In this document: positions 7,535 through 14,543 of the stretch, one piece after another | How the letters are laid out: every line of letters begins with the position of its first letter | Position numbering within the stretch: the first letter of the stretch is position 1 | Source: Anaerolineae bacterium | GTDB taxonomy: Bacteria > Chloroflexota > Anaerolineae > JAADDB01 | Direction of reading: 5' to 3' | NCBI GenBank assembly: GCA_015489285.1 | Contig: WGAA01000082.1 | Coordinates: 1-15,003, forward strand | DNA: 15,003 bases | The notes under the pieces: model-generated | The model's input: the letters and a program-made list of their open reading frames with translations, nothing else | Databases searched by the model: none | Told to the model about the DNA's origin: nothing | Position numbers and translations under genes: made by a program

Positions 7535-9684
7535 GCATCCCGTGGACGGAAGTACTGTGGGTCATCATCCCGGCCCTTTCGGCCATCTTCTACGCGGCCA
7601 TACTTTACACATACGGGGGAAACTGGCGCAACCTGGATGCGGCAGAACGGTGGCTCATGGCCTTTGTCACCGTGGCTGCCCTGTGGGGGCTGAGCTCCGT
7701 CCTTTTCCACACGGCTCCCGAATTCATCCCCCCGGAAGTGCTGGTACGATTGGTCGCTCTCTTCAACTTCGCCATGCCCCTGACCGTTTACGGGTTTACC
7801 GCGCATTTTCTGGCACGCCGGTTTGCCATTCGCCTCCTGAACATCGGCATCATCCTCTACCTGGTCATCGCCATCCTCATTCTCCTCGGGTACGTGGTGT
7901 ACGACGCGCGCGTCGTCAACGGTGTGGTGACCCAAAAGTACGGCCCTGCTATGATCCTGGCTGCCGCTTACTGGGTGACCTACATGTACGGCGCGGGACT
8001 TGCCATCCTCAAGGAATGGCGTCGCACCCACAACGAGGATTACCGCAATCGCCTGGCCTATCTGCTGGGCGTTATCTTCTTCCTGACATTGGGAAACACC
8101 ATCAATATCACCCCCCTGCAAATTTACCCGCTCGACCAGCTGTGTGCGGCCATTGCAGCGGGTCTTCTCGCGTTGAGTTTGGCTCGAAGCCATGTCTTGA
8201 CGACGCAACAAGCCCTCCCGCGCATCCTCGGCATCCTGGTCTTCGCCTTCCTTTACGTCTTCATTATTAGCATCACCCTCTACATCCTGGGACAACTGGC
8301 CCGGTGGACGCTGATCCTGGCCAGCGTGCTCTTCGCCCTCGTTTCCGGGGTCCTTCTGCTGAGCTTCGAGCCCTTACGTCGTCAAATCATGACCTTTATC
8401 AACCACTGGTTCTTCGAGGAGTACGACGTCAACCAGCTCCTGTACAACATCAGTCAGGCCAGCACGTACCTCCGCCTTCCCCACGTCCTGGGCCGGGATA
8501 TCCTCCGTGAGCTCCAGAACACCCTCGACCTCTCCTCCGCGGTCCTCGTCCTCAAACACGAATTCGAGCCCGAATACCGTCCCATCGCCTGGGTCGGTAA
8601 TGAGCCCCCACCGGAGGACGCCCGTTTTCCCGAGGACAGCCCCCTCATCGAGGTCCTGGGAAGCGTCGGCAGGGCCTTGACGTTGGAGGAGCTGGCCGAA
8701 CACCCGAAGGCCCATGCCCTCTGGCAGCGGGAATGGGAAACCCTGTACAACCTCAACACCCGGGTCATCGTCCCCATCGTTTCCGAAGAGGGGGTCATCG
8801 GCTTCATGGCCCTGGGGCCCAAACGCAGCGGCCGACACTTCTCCCTGCGGGAACGGAGACACATCCTTCCCCTCATCGCCAACCAGATCGCCATTGCCCT
8901 CACGAACAGCTGGCTTTACGGCCAGGTACAAAAAGAAGCCGAAATGTTGGCCCGGGCCAACGAAGAGCTCCGGGAGCTCAACAAGATCAAGTCGGAGATG
9001 GTGCAAAACGTCTCCCACGAACTGCGAACCCCCCTGACCCTCATCCAGGGGTACGCGGAGCTCCTGGCATACGACATGCTGGAAACGCCCCAGGAGATCA
9101 AGGAGGCGGGAGAGATCATCCTCCAACACGCCAAGCACCTGCGACACCTGGTCGAACAACTTCTGGCTTTCCAGCGCCTGGAACGTTCGGGCATCGAAAA
9201 GGAACCCTTCGACGTGGCCCAGTGGTTGAAGGAGGTGTACCAGGCCTGGGCTCCGACCATGGCGCGGGAGGGATTGACCCTGCACTTGGACGTCGCGGAG
9301 GATGTGGATGGTGTCCTGGGAAACCGGGAATACCTGCGCCAGGTCGTGGATAACCTGATGGACAACGCGAGGAAGTTCAGCAAAAGGGGCGGACACGTCT
9401 ACTTGCGGGCGTGGAGAGAGGGGGATACGGTGTACATCTCCGTGCGCGATGAGGGCATTGGAGTCCCCAAGGAAAAACTTCCCTTCCTTTTCGAACGCTT
9501 CTACCAGGTGGACGGCACGTCCACCCGCAAATACGGGGGCATGGGCATCGGTCTGGCCCTGTGCAAGGAGATCGTAGAGCAGCATGGGGGACGGATTTGG
9601 GCAGAAAGTGAGGGGTTAGGCAAAGGGTTGACCGTCACGTTCACCCTCCCCGCCCTCTCTCAGGACACACGTACCTCCTCATAA
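7531..9684 (+). CDS. Polytopic membrane sensor histidine kinase with GAF-like domain
   Basis: This 717-residue protein has about eight or nine hydrophobic segments in residues 8-275, resembling the multi-pass N-terminal sensor of 7TM-type kinases. A GAF-like region follows (about 300-470, ending in LALGPKRSGRHFSLRERR). A short coiled linker (about 475-493) precedes the HisKA dimerisation helix. The phosphoacceptor is His496 in VSHELRTPLTLIQGYAELL. The ATP-binding domain has an N box (Asn612 in LMDNARKFS), a G1 box (DEGIGVP from 640), an F box (LFERFYQVD) and a G2 box (GGMGIGLAL around 669-677), so it should be active. No receiver domain is attached and no response regulator lies nearby, so its partner is elsewhere. 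The ATG overlaps the GH3 stop (ATGA). The 3' end overlaps the convergent gene's stop codon by 6 bp. Confidence 0.93.
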   Translation: MSIPWTEVLWVIIPALSAIFYAAILYTYGGNWRNLDAAERWLMAFVTVAALWGLSSVLFHTAPEFIPPEVLVRLVALFNFAMPLTVYGFTAHFLARRFAIRLLNIGIILYLVIAILILLGYVVYDARVVNGVVTQKYGPAMILAAAYWVTYMYGAGLAILKEWRRTHNEDYRNRLAYLLGVIFFLTLGNTINITPLQIYPLDQLCAAIAAGLLALSLARSHVLTTQQALPRILGILVFAFLYVFIISITLYILGQLARWTLILASVLFALVSGVLLLSFEPLRRQIMTFINHWFFEEYDVNQLLYNISQASTYLRLPHVLGRDILRELQNTLDLSSAVLVLKHEFEPEYRPIAWVGNEPPPEDARFPEDSPLIEVLGSVGRALTLEELAEHPKAHALWQREWETLYNLNTRVIVPIVSEEGVIGFMALGPKRSGRHFSLRERRHILPLIANQIAIALTNSWLYGQVQKEAEMLARANEELRELNKIKSEMVQNVSHELRTPLTLIQGYAELLAYDMLETPQEIKEAGEIILQHAKHLRHLVEQLLAFQRLERSGIEKEPFDVAQWLKEVYQAWAPTMAREGLTLHLDVAEDVDGVLGNREYLRQVVDNLMDNARKFSKRGGHVYLRAWREGDTVYISVRDEGIGVPKEKLPFLFERFYQVDGTSTRKYGGMGIGLALCKEIVEQHGGRIWAESEGLGKGLTVTFTLPALSQDTRTSS

Positions 9685-10170
9685 CGCCTGTTCATCGAAT
9701 TCCTCGCTCTCGTCCAAATCCCCGAGAGCGTCGATGAATTCATCCAACACGTCCCACGTTGCCTCTTCCGGTTTGGGGGCAGGCCGCTCCACCACTTCCA
9801 CCGCGTCCACAGGACGGACTTTCACTGGCTTCAAATGCTCCGGTGGCGGCGGCGTCCCATCTTCCAGATAACGCAGCACATCCTCCCGAGCCTGTTCGTA
9901 CAGGTAAAGCAGATCCTCGTCGGATCCCTTGAATCCCGCTATGATGCGTTGGGAACAAATCTGGCATCCCAAATAGGCCTTGTAACTTCCCTGGTCGCAA
10001 TGGAGACAGTCGGCCAGACGCACAATGAGAAAGGAGAAAGCAATCGCGTCGGGATGATCCTCCGGCAATTCAAGAACGCGCTCCACCAGGCGCTGCCATC
10101 TCGGCCCGCGCAAATGACGTAATCCTTTGATAGCCCGATAGGGAAACAGAATCTCACTATCCGGATACAT
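9679..10170 (-). CDS. Small hypothetical protein with a four-cysteine (CxxC...CxxC) motif
   Basis: This is a 163-residue protein from the chosen ATG at 10170. The N-terminal half is compact, with an arginine- and tryptophan-rich helix (LRHLRGPRWQRLVERV). The motif C55-x2-C58-x10-C69-x2-C72 looks like a zinc or other metal site. An acidic helical part follows (about 82-104). From about 105 to the end it is a low-complexity Pro/Glu/Asp tail ending FDEQAL. The start is uncertain. An in-frame ATG at 10269 overlaps the rsmA stop (TGATG), which would couple translation and add 33 residues. I prefer 10170 because the extension is poorly structured and GAGGAGGAG lies 12 nt upstream of 10170, though that spacing is long. 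It follows rsmA on the same strand, so it is probably cotranscribed. I recognise no family with certainty; function is unknown. Confidence 0.72.
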   Translation of the reverse strand: MYPDSEILFPYRAIKGLRHLRGPRWQRLVERVLELPEDHPDAIAFSFLIVRLADCLHCDQGSYKAYLGCQICSQRIIAGFKGSDEDLLYLYEQAREDVLRYLEDGTPPPPEHLKPVKVRPVDAVEVVERPAPKPEEATWDVLDEFIDALGDLDESEEFDEQAL

Positions 10171-10268
10171 AGCTACGTTGTGCTCCTCCTCATCCGGGAC
10201 CCCAACGTTACTCGTCCCCCAACTCAGACCGCCTTTTGTCCGGTCCACTGTAGGGCCGCAATGTAGCA

Positions 10269-11111
10269 TCAAGCCGACGTCTTGTCAAAACGCGAGTCTC
10301 CCTGCTGAAAGAGAACGCGCGTCAAACGAGCCCACTCCTCCAACGTCAACGTCTCCGCGCGTCGGGTGGGCTCGATGTGGGCCTGGCGCAGGGCCTCGAC
10401 GACCACCGCCGGGGGAAGTCCCAATCCCGCGGCAAGGGCGTTTCGCAGCTGCTTTCGACGCTGGGCAAAGCCCGCCTTGACCACCCGGAAGAAGAGCTCC
10501 TTGTCGGGCACATCCACTCGGGGGCGAGGGAACACATCGATCCGCACGACTGCGGAGTCCACTTTGGGCGGGGGATAAAAAGCGCCTCGGGGAATGGTGT
10601 GCACAATGCGAGGTTCACCGTAGAATTGCACACTCACCGCCAGCAAATTCATCCGGGGTGGACGGGCCACGATGCGTTGGGCCACTTCCTTCTGCACGGT
10701 AAGGACCAGGAGATGGGGCGAGGGGGAGCTCTCGAGAAGGTGCCGCAAAATGGCCGACGTAATGTAGTACGGCAAGTTGGCCACGACCTTATAAGGCCGC
10801 CATTCTCCCAGGACGCGGGCGACCAAAGCCGCCGGGTCCATCTGCAGGATATCCCCCTGGAGCACCGTCAAATTGGGAAAATCCCCCAGCGCCTCCCGGA
10901 GGTGCTGAACCAAACGGGCATCGATCTCCACCGCGATCACCCGGCCGGCGCGCTCCACCAGATAACGCGTCAACGCCCCCGTCCCCGGCCCTATCTCCAA
11001 CACCACATCCTCCGGCCCCAAATCGGCCGCGTCGACAATGCGGCGCAAATGGTGGGGGGAACGGAGAAAATGTTGCCCCAGACTCTTCTTCGGTCGAATG
11101 TGCGCGGCCAT
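10269..11111 (-). CDS. rsmA: 16S rRNA (adenine1518-N6/adenine1519-N6) dimethyltransferase
   Basis: RsmA (KsgA) uses S-adenosylmethionine to dimethylate two adjacent adenines in the 3' terminal hairpin of 16S rRNA during late 30S assembly. The protein is 280 residues from the chosen start, normal for the family. Seen: KKSLGQHFL (8-16), SAM-binding EIGPGTG (39-45), acidic EID (62-64), GDIL (86-89), catalytic NLPYY (112-116), and the C-terminal helical domain with GFAQRRKQLRNAL, which is strongly diagnostic. Start: the ATG at 11111 has GAGGA about 10 nt upstream and places the LGQHFL motif at the usual distance. An ATG at 11147 would add 12 residues but lacks a convincing ribosome binding site. 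The stop overlaps a possible ATG of the downstream small gene. The upstream region holds the heptamer arrays. Confidence 0.95.
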   Translation of the reverse strand: MAAHIRPKKSLGQHFLRSPHHLRRIVDAADLGPEDVVLEIGPGTGALTRYLVERAGRVIAVEIDARLVQHLREALGDFPNLTVLQGDILQMDPAALVARVLGEWRPYKVVANLPYYITSAILRHLLESSPSPHLLVLTVQKEVAQRIVARPPRMNLLAVSVQFYGEPRIVHTIPRGAFYPPPKVDSAVVRIDVFPRPRVDVPDKELFFRVVKAGFAQRRKQLRNALAAGLGLPPAVVVEALRQAHIEPTRRAETLTLEEWARLTRVLFQQGDSRFDKTSA

Positions 11112-11192
11112 GAAGGCTTTTTCCTCAAGATTCCTCGGATACGTCATGTGTCAGGCGCCGAGGAGAAAGTCGGCACGGCAAGTGCAGCTTGG

Positions 11193-11239
11193 CGTGATGA
11201 CGTGATGACGTGATACGTGATACGTGATGCGTAATGCAT
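11193..11239. repeat. Degenerate heptamer array (CGTGATA/G type)
   Basis: Six head-to-tail units begin with CGTGAT or a close variant: CGTGATGA twice, CGTGATA twice, CGTGATG, then CGTAATG, trailing into CAT. The period is 7-8 bp. The array lies 82-128 bp upstream of the chosen rsmA start, inside its probable leader or promoter region. It is far too short per unit to be a CRISPR. Possible roles are binding sites or a slippage-prone repeat; neither is shown. Confidence 0.75.
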
Positions 11240-11293
11240 AACTTGGACGGGAGAGTTGGCATTGTAGAATCAGCCATGTGTACGCGCCAGCCG

Positions 11294-11322
11294 GTTACTC
11301 GTTACTCCGTTACTCGTTACTC
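11294..11322. repeat. Second heptamer array (GTTACTC type)
   Basis: Four head-to-tail copies of GTTACTC are present, one with an extra C (GTTACTCC). They lie about 55 bp from the first array and almost abut the large palindrome at 11324. The period matches the first array but the sequence differs. Both look like products of repeat expansion in intergenic DNA. Confidence 0.75.
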
Positions 11323-11323
11323 A

Positions 11324-11414
11324 CGATGAGCCGGGCGGTTTAGCACTCGGCGTTGTTGGGCCAACCTTTTGGAAGTCCTCAATGAGACTTCAACGCCGTC
11401 AACCCGGCTCATCG
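11324..11414. repeat. Nested 91-bp palindromic element overlapping the end of surE
   Basis: The outer arms CGATGAGCCGGG (11324-11335) and CCCGGCTCATCG (11403-11414) are perfect over 12 bp. Inside, CGGCGTTG (11348-11355) pairs perfectly with CAACGCCG (11391-11398). The core can form two adjacent small hairpins: CCAA/TTGG around CCTT (11361-11372) and AAGTC/GACTT (11373-11390). The right outer arm supplies the last SurE codons (Ser-Asp-Glu-Pro and part of Gly). There is no T-run on either side, so a simple terminator is unlikely. It may be a MITE/REP-like element or a structured RNA in the surE-rsmA transcript. Confidence 0.7.
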
Positions 11415-12232
11415 CTCCGCTCAGAGCAACGAACCTGGAGGTATTGCTCCAGCGCGTTCAAGTCCACTCGGGAGGTCATGTCCAAGCTCAACGGCGTCAC
11501 AGAGACAACCCGTTCCACCAGGAACGCGTGAATATCCGTTCCCGGCTCCACCTCCTCCGGCCGCACCCCCAGGCGGTAGTGCAATTTCCCTCCCAACTGC
11601 CCGTCCTCCCGCGGTGCTACCAGGTAACTCACATAGTAGGAACGACGGGATAGACGGGTCACCCGCCAAGGGGTTTCCCGCGTTGCATCCTCCGGCACGT
11701 CCACCTTCAGCACATCCACATCGAAGGGAAGGTCGCAACTCAGCAGTTTCTCCGCGAAAAGACGGGTGAAGTGCTGGGCCACGCCCCACTCCACGTCTCC
11801 ATGATGATAGTGGAAATCGTGGTCGGTCTCCAGGGAGATGGCCAGGGAAGGCACGCCCATTGCGGCCCCCTGGAGCGCCGCGCCCACCGTCCCCGAAATA
11901 GTAATCCCCGTCCCCAGGTTCTCCCCGTAATTGATCCCGGACACCAGAACATCCGGCTTGCGCTCCTGGCAAAAGAGGAGCATACCGTAAAGGACGGCCA
12001 CCGCCGGAGTGGCATCCACGTGATACGCGGGCACATCCCGGTCCCGGACTCGATAAGGGATGGGGTGGACGATTCCGTCGGTGGGGGGCATACTCCGCCC
12101 CATGCTCGTCTGCTGGTACGTCGGCGCCACGACAATCACATCCCCTAGAGGGAGAAGAGCCTCGACCGCGGCCCGAAGCCCGGGGGAATGGATGCCGTCA
12201 TCATTGGTCACAAGAAAACAGGGTGAAGACAT
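11399..12232 (-). CDS. surE: 5'/3'-nucleotidase (stationary-phase survival protein SurE)
   Basis: SurE is a metal-dependent phosphatase that removes phosphate from nucleoside 5'- and 3'-monophosphates and is often linked to stress survival. The 277-residue length is normal. Seen: NDDGI at 10-14 (metal-binding Asp11 and Asp12), Ser43 in TSMGRS, SGINYGENLG with Asn101, and GTVGAALQGA after it. These match the metal site and substrate loop of known SurE proteins. The ATG at 12232 has AGGAG 7 nt upstream. It is a cytosolic protein with no signal peptide. It is divergent from rsmG and lies upstream of rsmA on the same strand with a repeat-rich gap of about 290 bp, so an operon with rsmA is possible but not certain. 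The last residues (SDEPG) come from a palindrome arm, so the C-terminal tail may be recently acquired. Confidence 0.95.
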   Translation of the reverse strand: MSSPCFLVTNDDGIHSPGLRAAVEALLPLGDVIVVAPTYQQTSMGRSMPPTDGIVHPIPYRVRDRDVPAYHVDATPAVAVLYGMLLFCQERKPDVLVSGINYGENLGTGITISGTVGAALQGAAMGVPSLAISLETDHDFHYHHGDVEWGVAQHFTRLFAEKLLSCDLPFDVDVLKVDVPEDATRETPWRVTRLSRRSYYVSYLVAPREDGQLGGKLHYRLGVRPEEVEPGTDIHAFLVERVVSVTPLSLDMTSRVDLNALEQYLQVRCSERSDEPG

Positions 12233-12380
12233 GAACGAACTCCTGTCGCATCAGCGGGTACGAGACGACGTCCCCCTGTAGCTCGTCTTGCCCCCTATTT
12301 TCCCCCAGATGGAGTTTTCGGTAAAATCCTCAGGAAGACCATTCGGCCGGAGTGCACGGGCTAGGGGAACGAGCAACAGA
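12233..12380. promoter_or_regulatory. Divergent surE/rsmG control region
   Basis: This gap between the surE start and the chosen rsmG start must hold both promoters. For rsmG, TAAAAT at 12322-12327 could be a -10 box; no good -35 is seen at the right distance. Start near 12334 would give a short leader before the ATG at 12381. For surE, no convincing promoter was found. No palindrome or riboswitch-like element is apparent. Confidence 0.35.
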
Positions 12381-13226
12381 ATGGAGCATAGAACGCACAC
12401 AAGGAGCGTAAGCAAGGCGGAAGTAAGCGCGTACACGTCAGGATTCGACGTCAACGCCCTGGCCGAGGGCGCGAAGGCCCTGGGCATCCCCCTCACAGAG
12501 GAGCAGCTCCAAGCCTTTACGCGCTACTACGGCCTCCTGCGGGCGTGGAACGAACGCATCAACCTGACCTCCATCGTCGAACCGGAAGCCGTCATCCGCA
12601 AGCACTTCTTAGACGCGCTGGCCCCCCTCCCCGTCCTTGCGGAGGAGGTGGCCCGCGTGGACGAGGAGTCGGGGCGCTTTCCCGCCGTCGAGCCCATGCC
12701 CCACCTGCTTTCCCAAAAGTGGCGGGCCATCGATGTGGGGGCGGGGGCAGGCATTCCCGGTTTACCTGTCAAGATCGTGTGGACGGCCCTCCGTCTGACC
12801 CTGTTGGACGCGACGTTGAAAAAGGTGCGCTTCATGAACGAGGTCATCCGCTGGTTGGGCTTGCGGCAAACGGTGGCCATCCAGGGACGGGCGGAGACCT
12901 TCGGCCGAGATCCGGCCTTTCGCGAGCAGTTCGACGTGGTGATGGCCCGTGGGCTGGCGCCGATGAACACCCTGGCCGAATACACCCTGCCCTTCGCCCG
13001 TTTGAACGGCTGGGTCCTCCTGTACAAAGGGCCCCGAGGCCCCCAGGAACTGGCCGACGCGTTCGGCGCCATCGACACCTTAGGAGGGTACGTGGAACGC
13101 GTCGCCCCTCTCCACATCCCGGGGCTCGACGAGCGTCGCTTCGCCATCCTCATCCGCAAAGTCCGCAGGACCCCTCGGCCCTTCCCGCGGGAACGGGGGC
13201 TGCCACGCCGCCGGCCGTTGCAATAG
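12381..13226 (+). CDS. rsmG: 16S rRNA (guanine527-N7) methyltransferase
   Basis: RsmG (GidB) methylates N7 of G527 in the 530 loop of 16S rRNA with S-adenosylmethionine; its loss gives low-level streptomycin resistance in several bacteria. The protein is 281 residues from the chosen ATG, longer than the usual 200-240. Seen: YYGLLRAWNERINLTSI (49-65), HFLDAL (75-80), SAM-binding DVGAGAGIPGLP (118-129), KKVRFMNEV and the MARGLAPM motif. The extra length comes from an N-terminal extension, about 25 residues between HFLDALAPLP and the SAM motif, and an Arg/Pro-rich tail. The start is uncertain: in-frame TTG at 12288 and ATG at 12309 also exist. I prefer 12381 because a possible -10 lies at 12322. 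It precedes recF by 9 nt, so the two are surely cotranscribed. Confidence 0.92.
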   Translation: MEHRTHTRSVSKAEVSAYTSGFDVNALAEGAKALGIPLTEEQLQAFTRYYGLLRAWNERINLTSIVEPEAVIRKHFLDALAPLPVLAEEVARVDEESGRFPAVEPMPHLLSQKWRAIDVGAGAGIPGLPVKIVWTALRLTLLDATLKKVRFMNEVIRWLGLRQTVAIQGRAETFGRDPAFREQFDVVMARGLAPMNTLAEYTLPFARLNGWVLLYKGPRGPQELADAFGAIDTLGGYVERVAPLHIPGLDERRFAILIRKVRRTPRPFPRERGLPRRRPLQ

Positions 13227-13235
13227 GACGAACAC

Positions 13236-14480
13236 ATGTACTTGCAGCACATCTCGCTGAAGAACTTCAGAAACTACTTGCGCCTGGAGCTGGATCTTCC
13301 CCAGGGCGTGACGGTCGTCCAGGGACGCAATGCCCAGGGTAAAACGAATCTGCTGGAAGCAATTGCCTACCTGGCCACCGGCAAATCCCTGCGCGCGCTC
13401 ACGGAGCGAGAACTCGTCCACTGGCTGGCCTTCGAACAGGAACCCATCCCCTACGCGGAAGTCGCCGGCGACGTCCTGCGCGACGGAATTGTCACCCGCT
13501 TGCGGATTGTCCTCACCCAGCAGGGAGGGCGCGGAAGCGGGTCGGGATTGCGGAAGGTGGTGATGATCAACGGCGTGCGCCAGCGCGCCATCGACCTCCT
13601 GGGAATTTTGCCCATCGTCCTCTTTTTGCCGGAAGACATCAGCCTCGTCTCCGGCCCCCCGAGCGCGCGTCGCAAGTACCTGAACTTGTTGCTCTGCCAG
13701 ATCGACCGGGAGTATTGCAGCCACCTGGACGCGTACACCAAGGTGGTTACCCGGCGCAACGCACAATTGCGCTCCTTCCAGGGCAAACGTCCCGACCCGA
13801 CCCTCTTGGCCTTTTGGAACGACGCCCTGGTGGAACACGGGACGTACATCATCCACCGACGCCAGGAGATCATCGCCCGACTGGACGAGCTCGTTCGAGA
13901 ACAACATCGCATCCTCACGGCAGGACACGGCAGATTACGGGTGGAATATCGCCCCTCCCTCACACTCATCCCCCCCTCGACGCAGGTACCGAAGGCCCAG
14001 CTGGCCTTGGCCCTGGCCAAGGAACCGGTTGCCTACACGCCGCCCCCCATTCTGCCACCGCACAAGATCCGCAAGCGCTTCCAGGAGACCCTGAACACTT
14101 TACAGCGGGAGGAGATTGAGGCCGGAGCCACACTTGTCGGGCCCCACCGGGACGAAATGGCATTCCTCCTCGACGGTCGAGATGTGCGCACTTTTGGCTC
14201 ACGGGGACAGCAACGGACCGTTGCCCTGGCCGTCAAGTTGGCCGAAGTGCAGCTCATCGAGGAGGCGTTGGGCACCTCCCCCTTGCTCCTCCTGGACGAT
14301 GTGATGTCCGAGCTCGACGAGGAACGACGGGCTCGCGTGCTCCACGTCGTCCGCCAGGTTCCCCAGGCCATCCTGACGACGACCGACTGGGATGTGTTCG
14401 ATGCCGATTTCCTGGCCCACGCGTATTGTCTTCAAGTCAACGAGGGGATTCTAACCGAAAAAACACCCGACACCCCCTGA
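13236..14480 (+). CDS. recF: DNA replication and repair ATPase RecF
   Basis: RecF is an SMC/ABC-like ATPase that binds single-strand/double-strand junctions and, with RecO and RecR, loads RecA at gaps. The 414 residues are somewhat longer than the usual 350-380. Seen: the RecF opening LKNFRNY (8-14), Walker A GRNAQGKT (30-37), FLPEDISLVSGPPSARRKYLN, TLVGPHRDEM, signature FGSRGQQRT (320-328), and Walker B LLLLDDVMSELDE (350-362). The extra length includes a Pro/Ala/Leu-rich stretch between EYRPSL and the REEIEAGATLVGPHRD block, and a Gly/Ser-rich loop near residue 100. The ATG lies 9 nt after the rsmG stop with a weak GGA ribosome site, consistent with translation coupled to rsmG. No dnaA, dnaN or gyrB is beside it, although these are common recF neighbours. 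Confidence 0.95.
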   Translation: MYLQHISLKNFRNYLRLELDLPQGVTVVQGRNAQGKTNLLEAIAYLATGKSLRALTERELVHWLAFEQEPIPYAEVAGDVLRDGIVTRLRIVLTQQGGRGSGSGLRKVVMINGVRQRAIDLLGILPIVLFLPEDISLVSGPPSARRKYLNLLLCQIDREYCSHLDAYTKVVTRRNAQLRSFQGKRPDPTLLAFWNDALVEHGTYIIHRRQEIIARLDELVREQHRILTAGHGRLRVEYRPSLTLIPPSTQVPKAQLALALAKEPVAYTPPPILPPHKIRKRFQETLNTLQREEIEAGATLVGPHRDEMAFLLDGRDVRTFGSRGQQRTVALAVKLAEVQLIEEALGTSPLLLLDDVMSELDEERRARVLHVVRQVPQAILTTTDWDVFDADFLAHAYCLQVNEGILTEKTPDTP

Positions 14481-14543
14481 GATAAGAAACATTTGGGCGG
14501 AGCACGCTGCAGCGCGCCCGTGGACCACGTAAGGAGAGGGACC
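14481..14543 (+). other. Short recF-oxidoreductase gap with strong ribosome binding site
   Basis: AAGGAG at 14531-14536 sits 7 nt before the ATG at 14544. A weak GGGCG/CGCCC pairing lies in the middle of the gap without a T-run. I see no clear promoter or terminator, so the next gene may be read through from recF. Confidence 0.5.

Noticed and set aside
7342..8295. A 317-codon minus-strand frame opposite the GH3/kinase junction
   Set aside because: It lies across the end of one real gene and the membrane part of another. Its composition (Asp, Glu, Gln, Gly) is that of antisense to hydrophobic codons.
8374..9585. A 403-codon open frame on the minus strand opposite the histidine kinase
   Set aside because: The opposite frame encodes an unmistakable kinase with all its motifs. 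The minus translation shows no recognisable family and is rich in residues expected from a mirrored high-GC gene.
11112..11147. Upstream ATG start of rsmA at 11147
   Set aside because: There is no convincing ribosome binding site, while the ATG at 11111 has GAGGA at a good distance and gives the usual N-terminus.
10377..11213. A 278-codon plus-strand frame opposite rsmA
   Set aside because: rsmA is certain on the other strand, and this translation has no domain features.
11193..11322. CRISPR array
   Set aside because: Units are only 7-8 bp and directly adjacent, with no spacers, and no cas genes are in the window.
11324..11414. Simple rho-independent terminator for surE
   Set aside because: The stem is interrupted by large internal loops, no T-run follows in either direction, and one arm lies inside the coding sequence.
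12288..12380. Upstream TTG start of rsmG
   Set aside because: It would add 31 residues unlike the family and would start upstream of the only candidate -10 box. The ATG at 12381 is preferred, though not proven.
13080..13928. A 282-codon minus-strand frame opposite rsmG/recF
   Set aside because: It crosses the boundary of two real genes and lacks any recognisable motif.
14490..14520. Terminator hairpin after recF
   Set aside because: The GGGCG/CGCCC pairing is only 5 bp with a long loop and no T-run.
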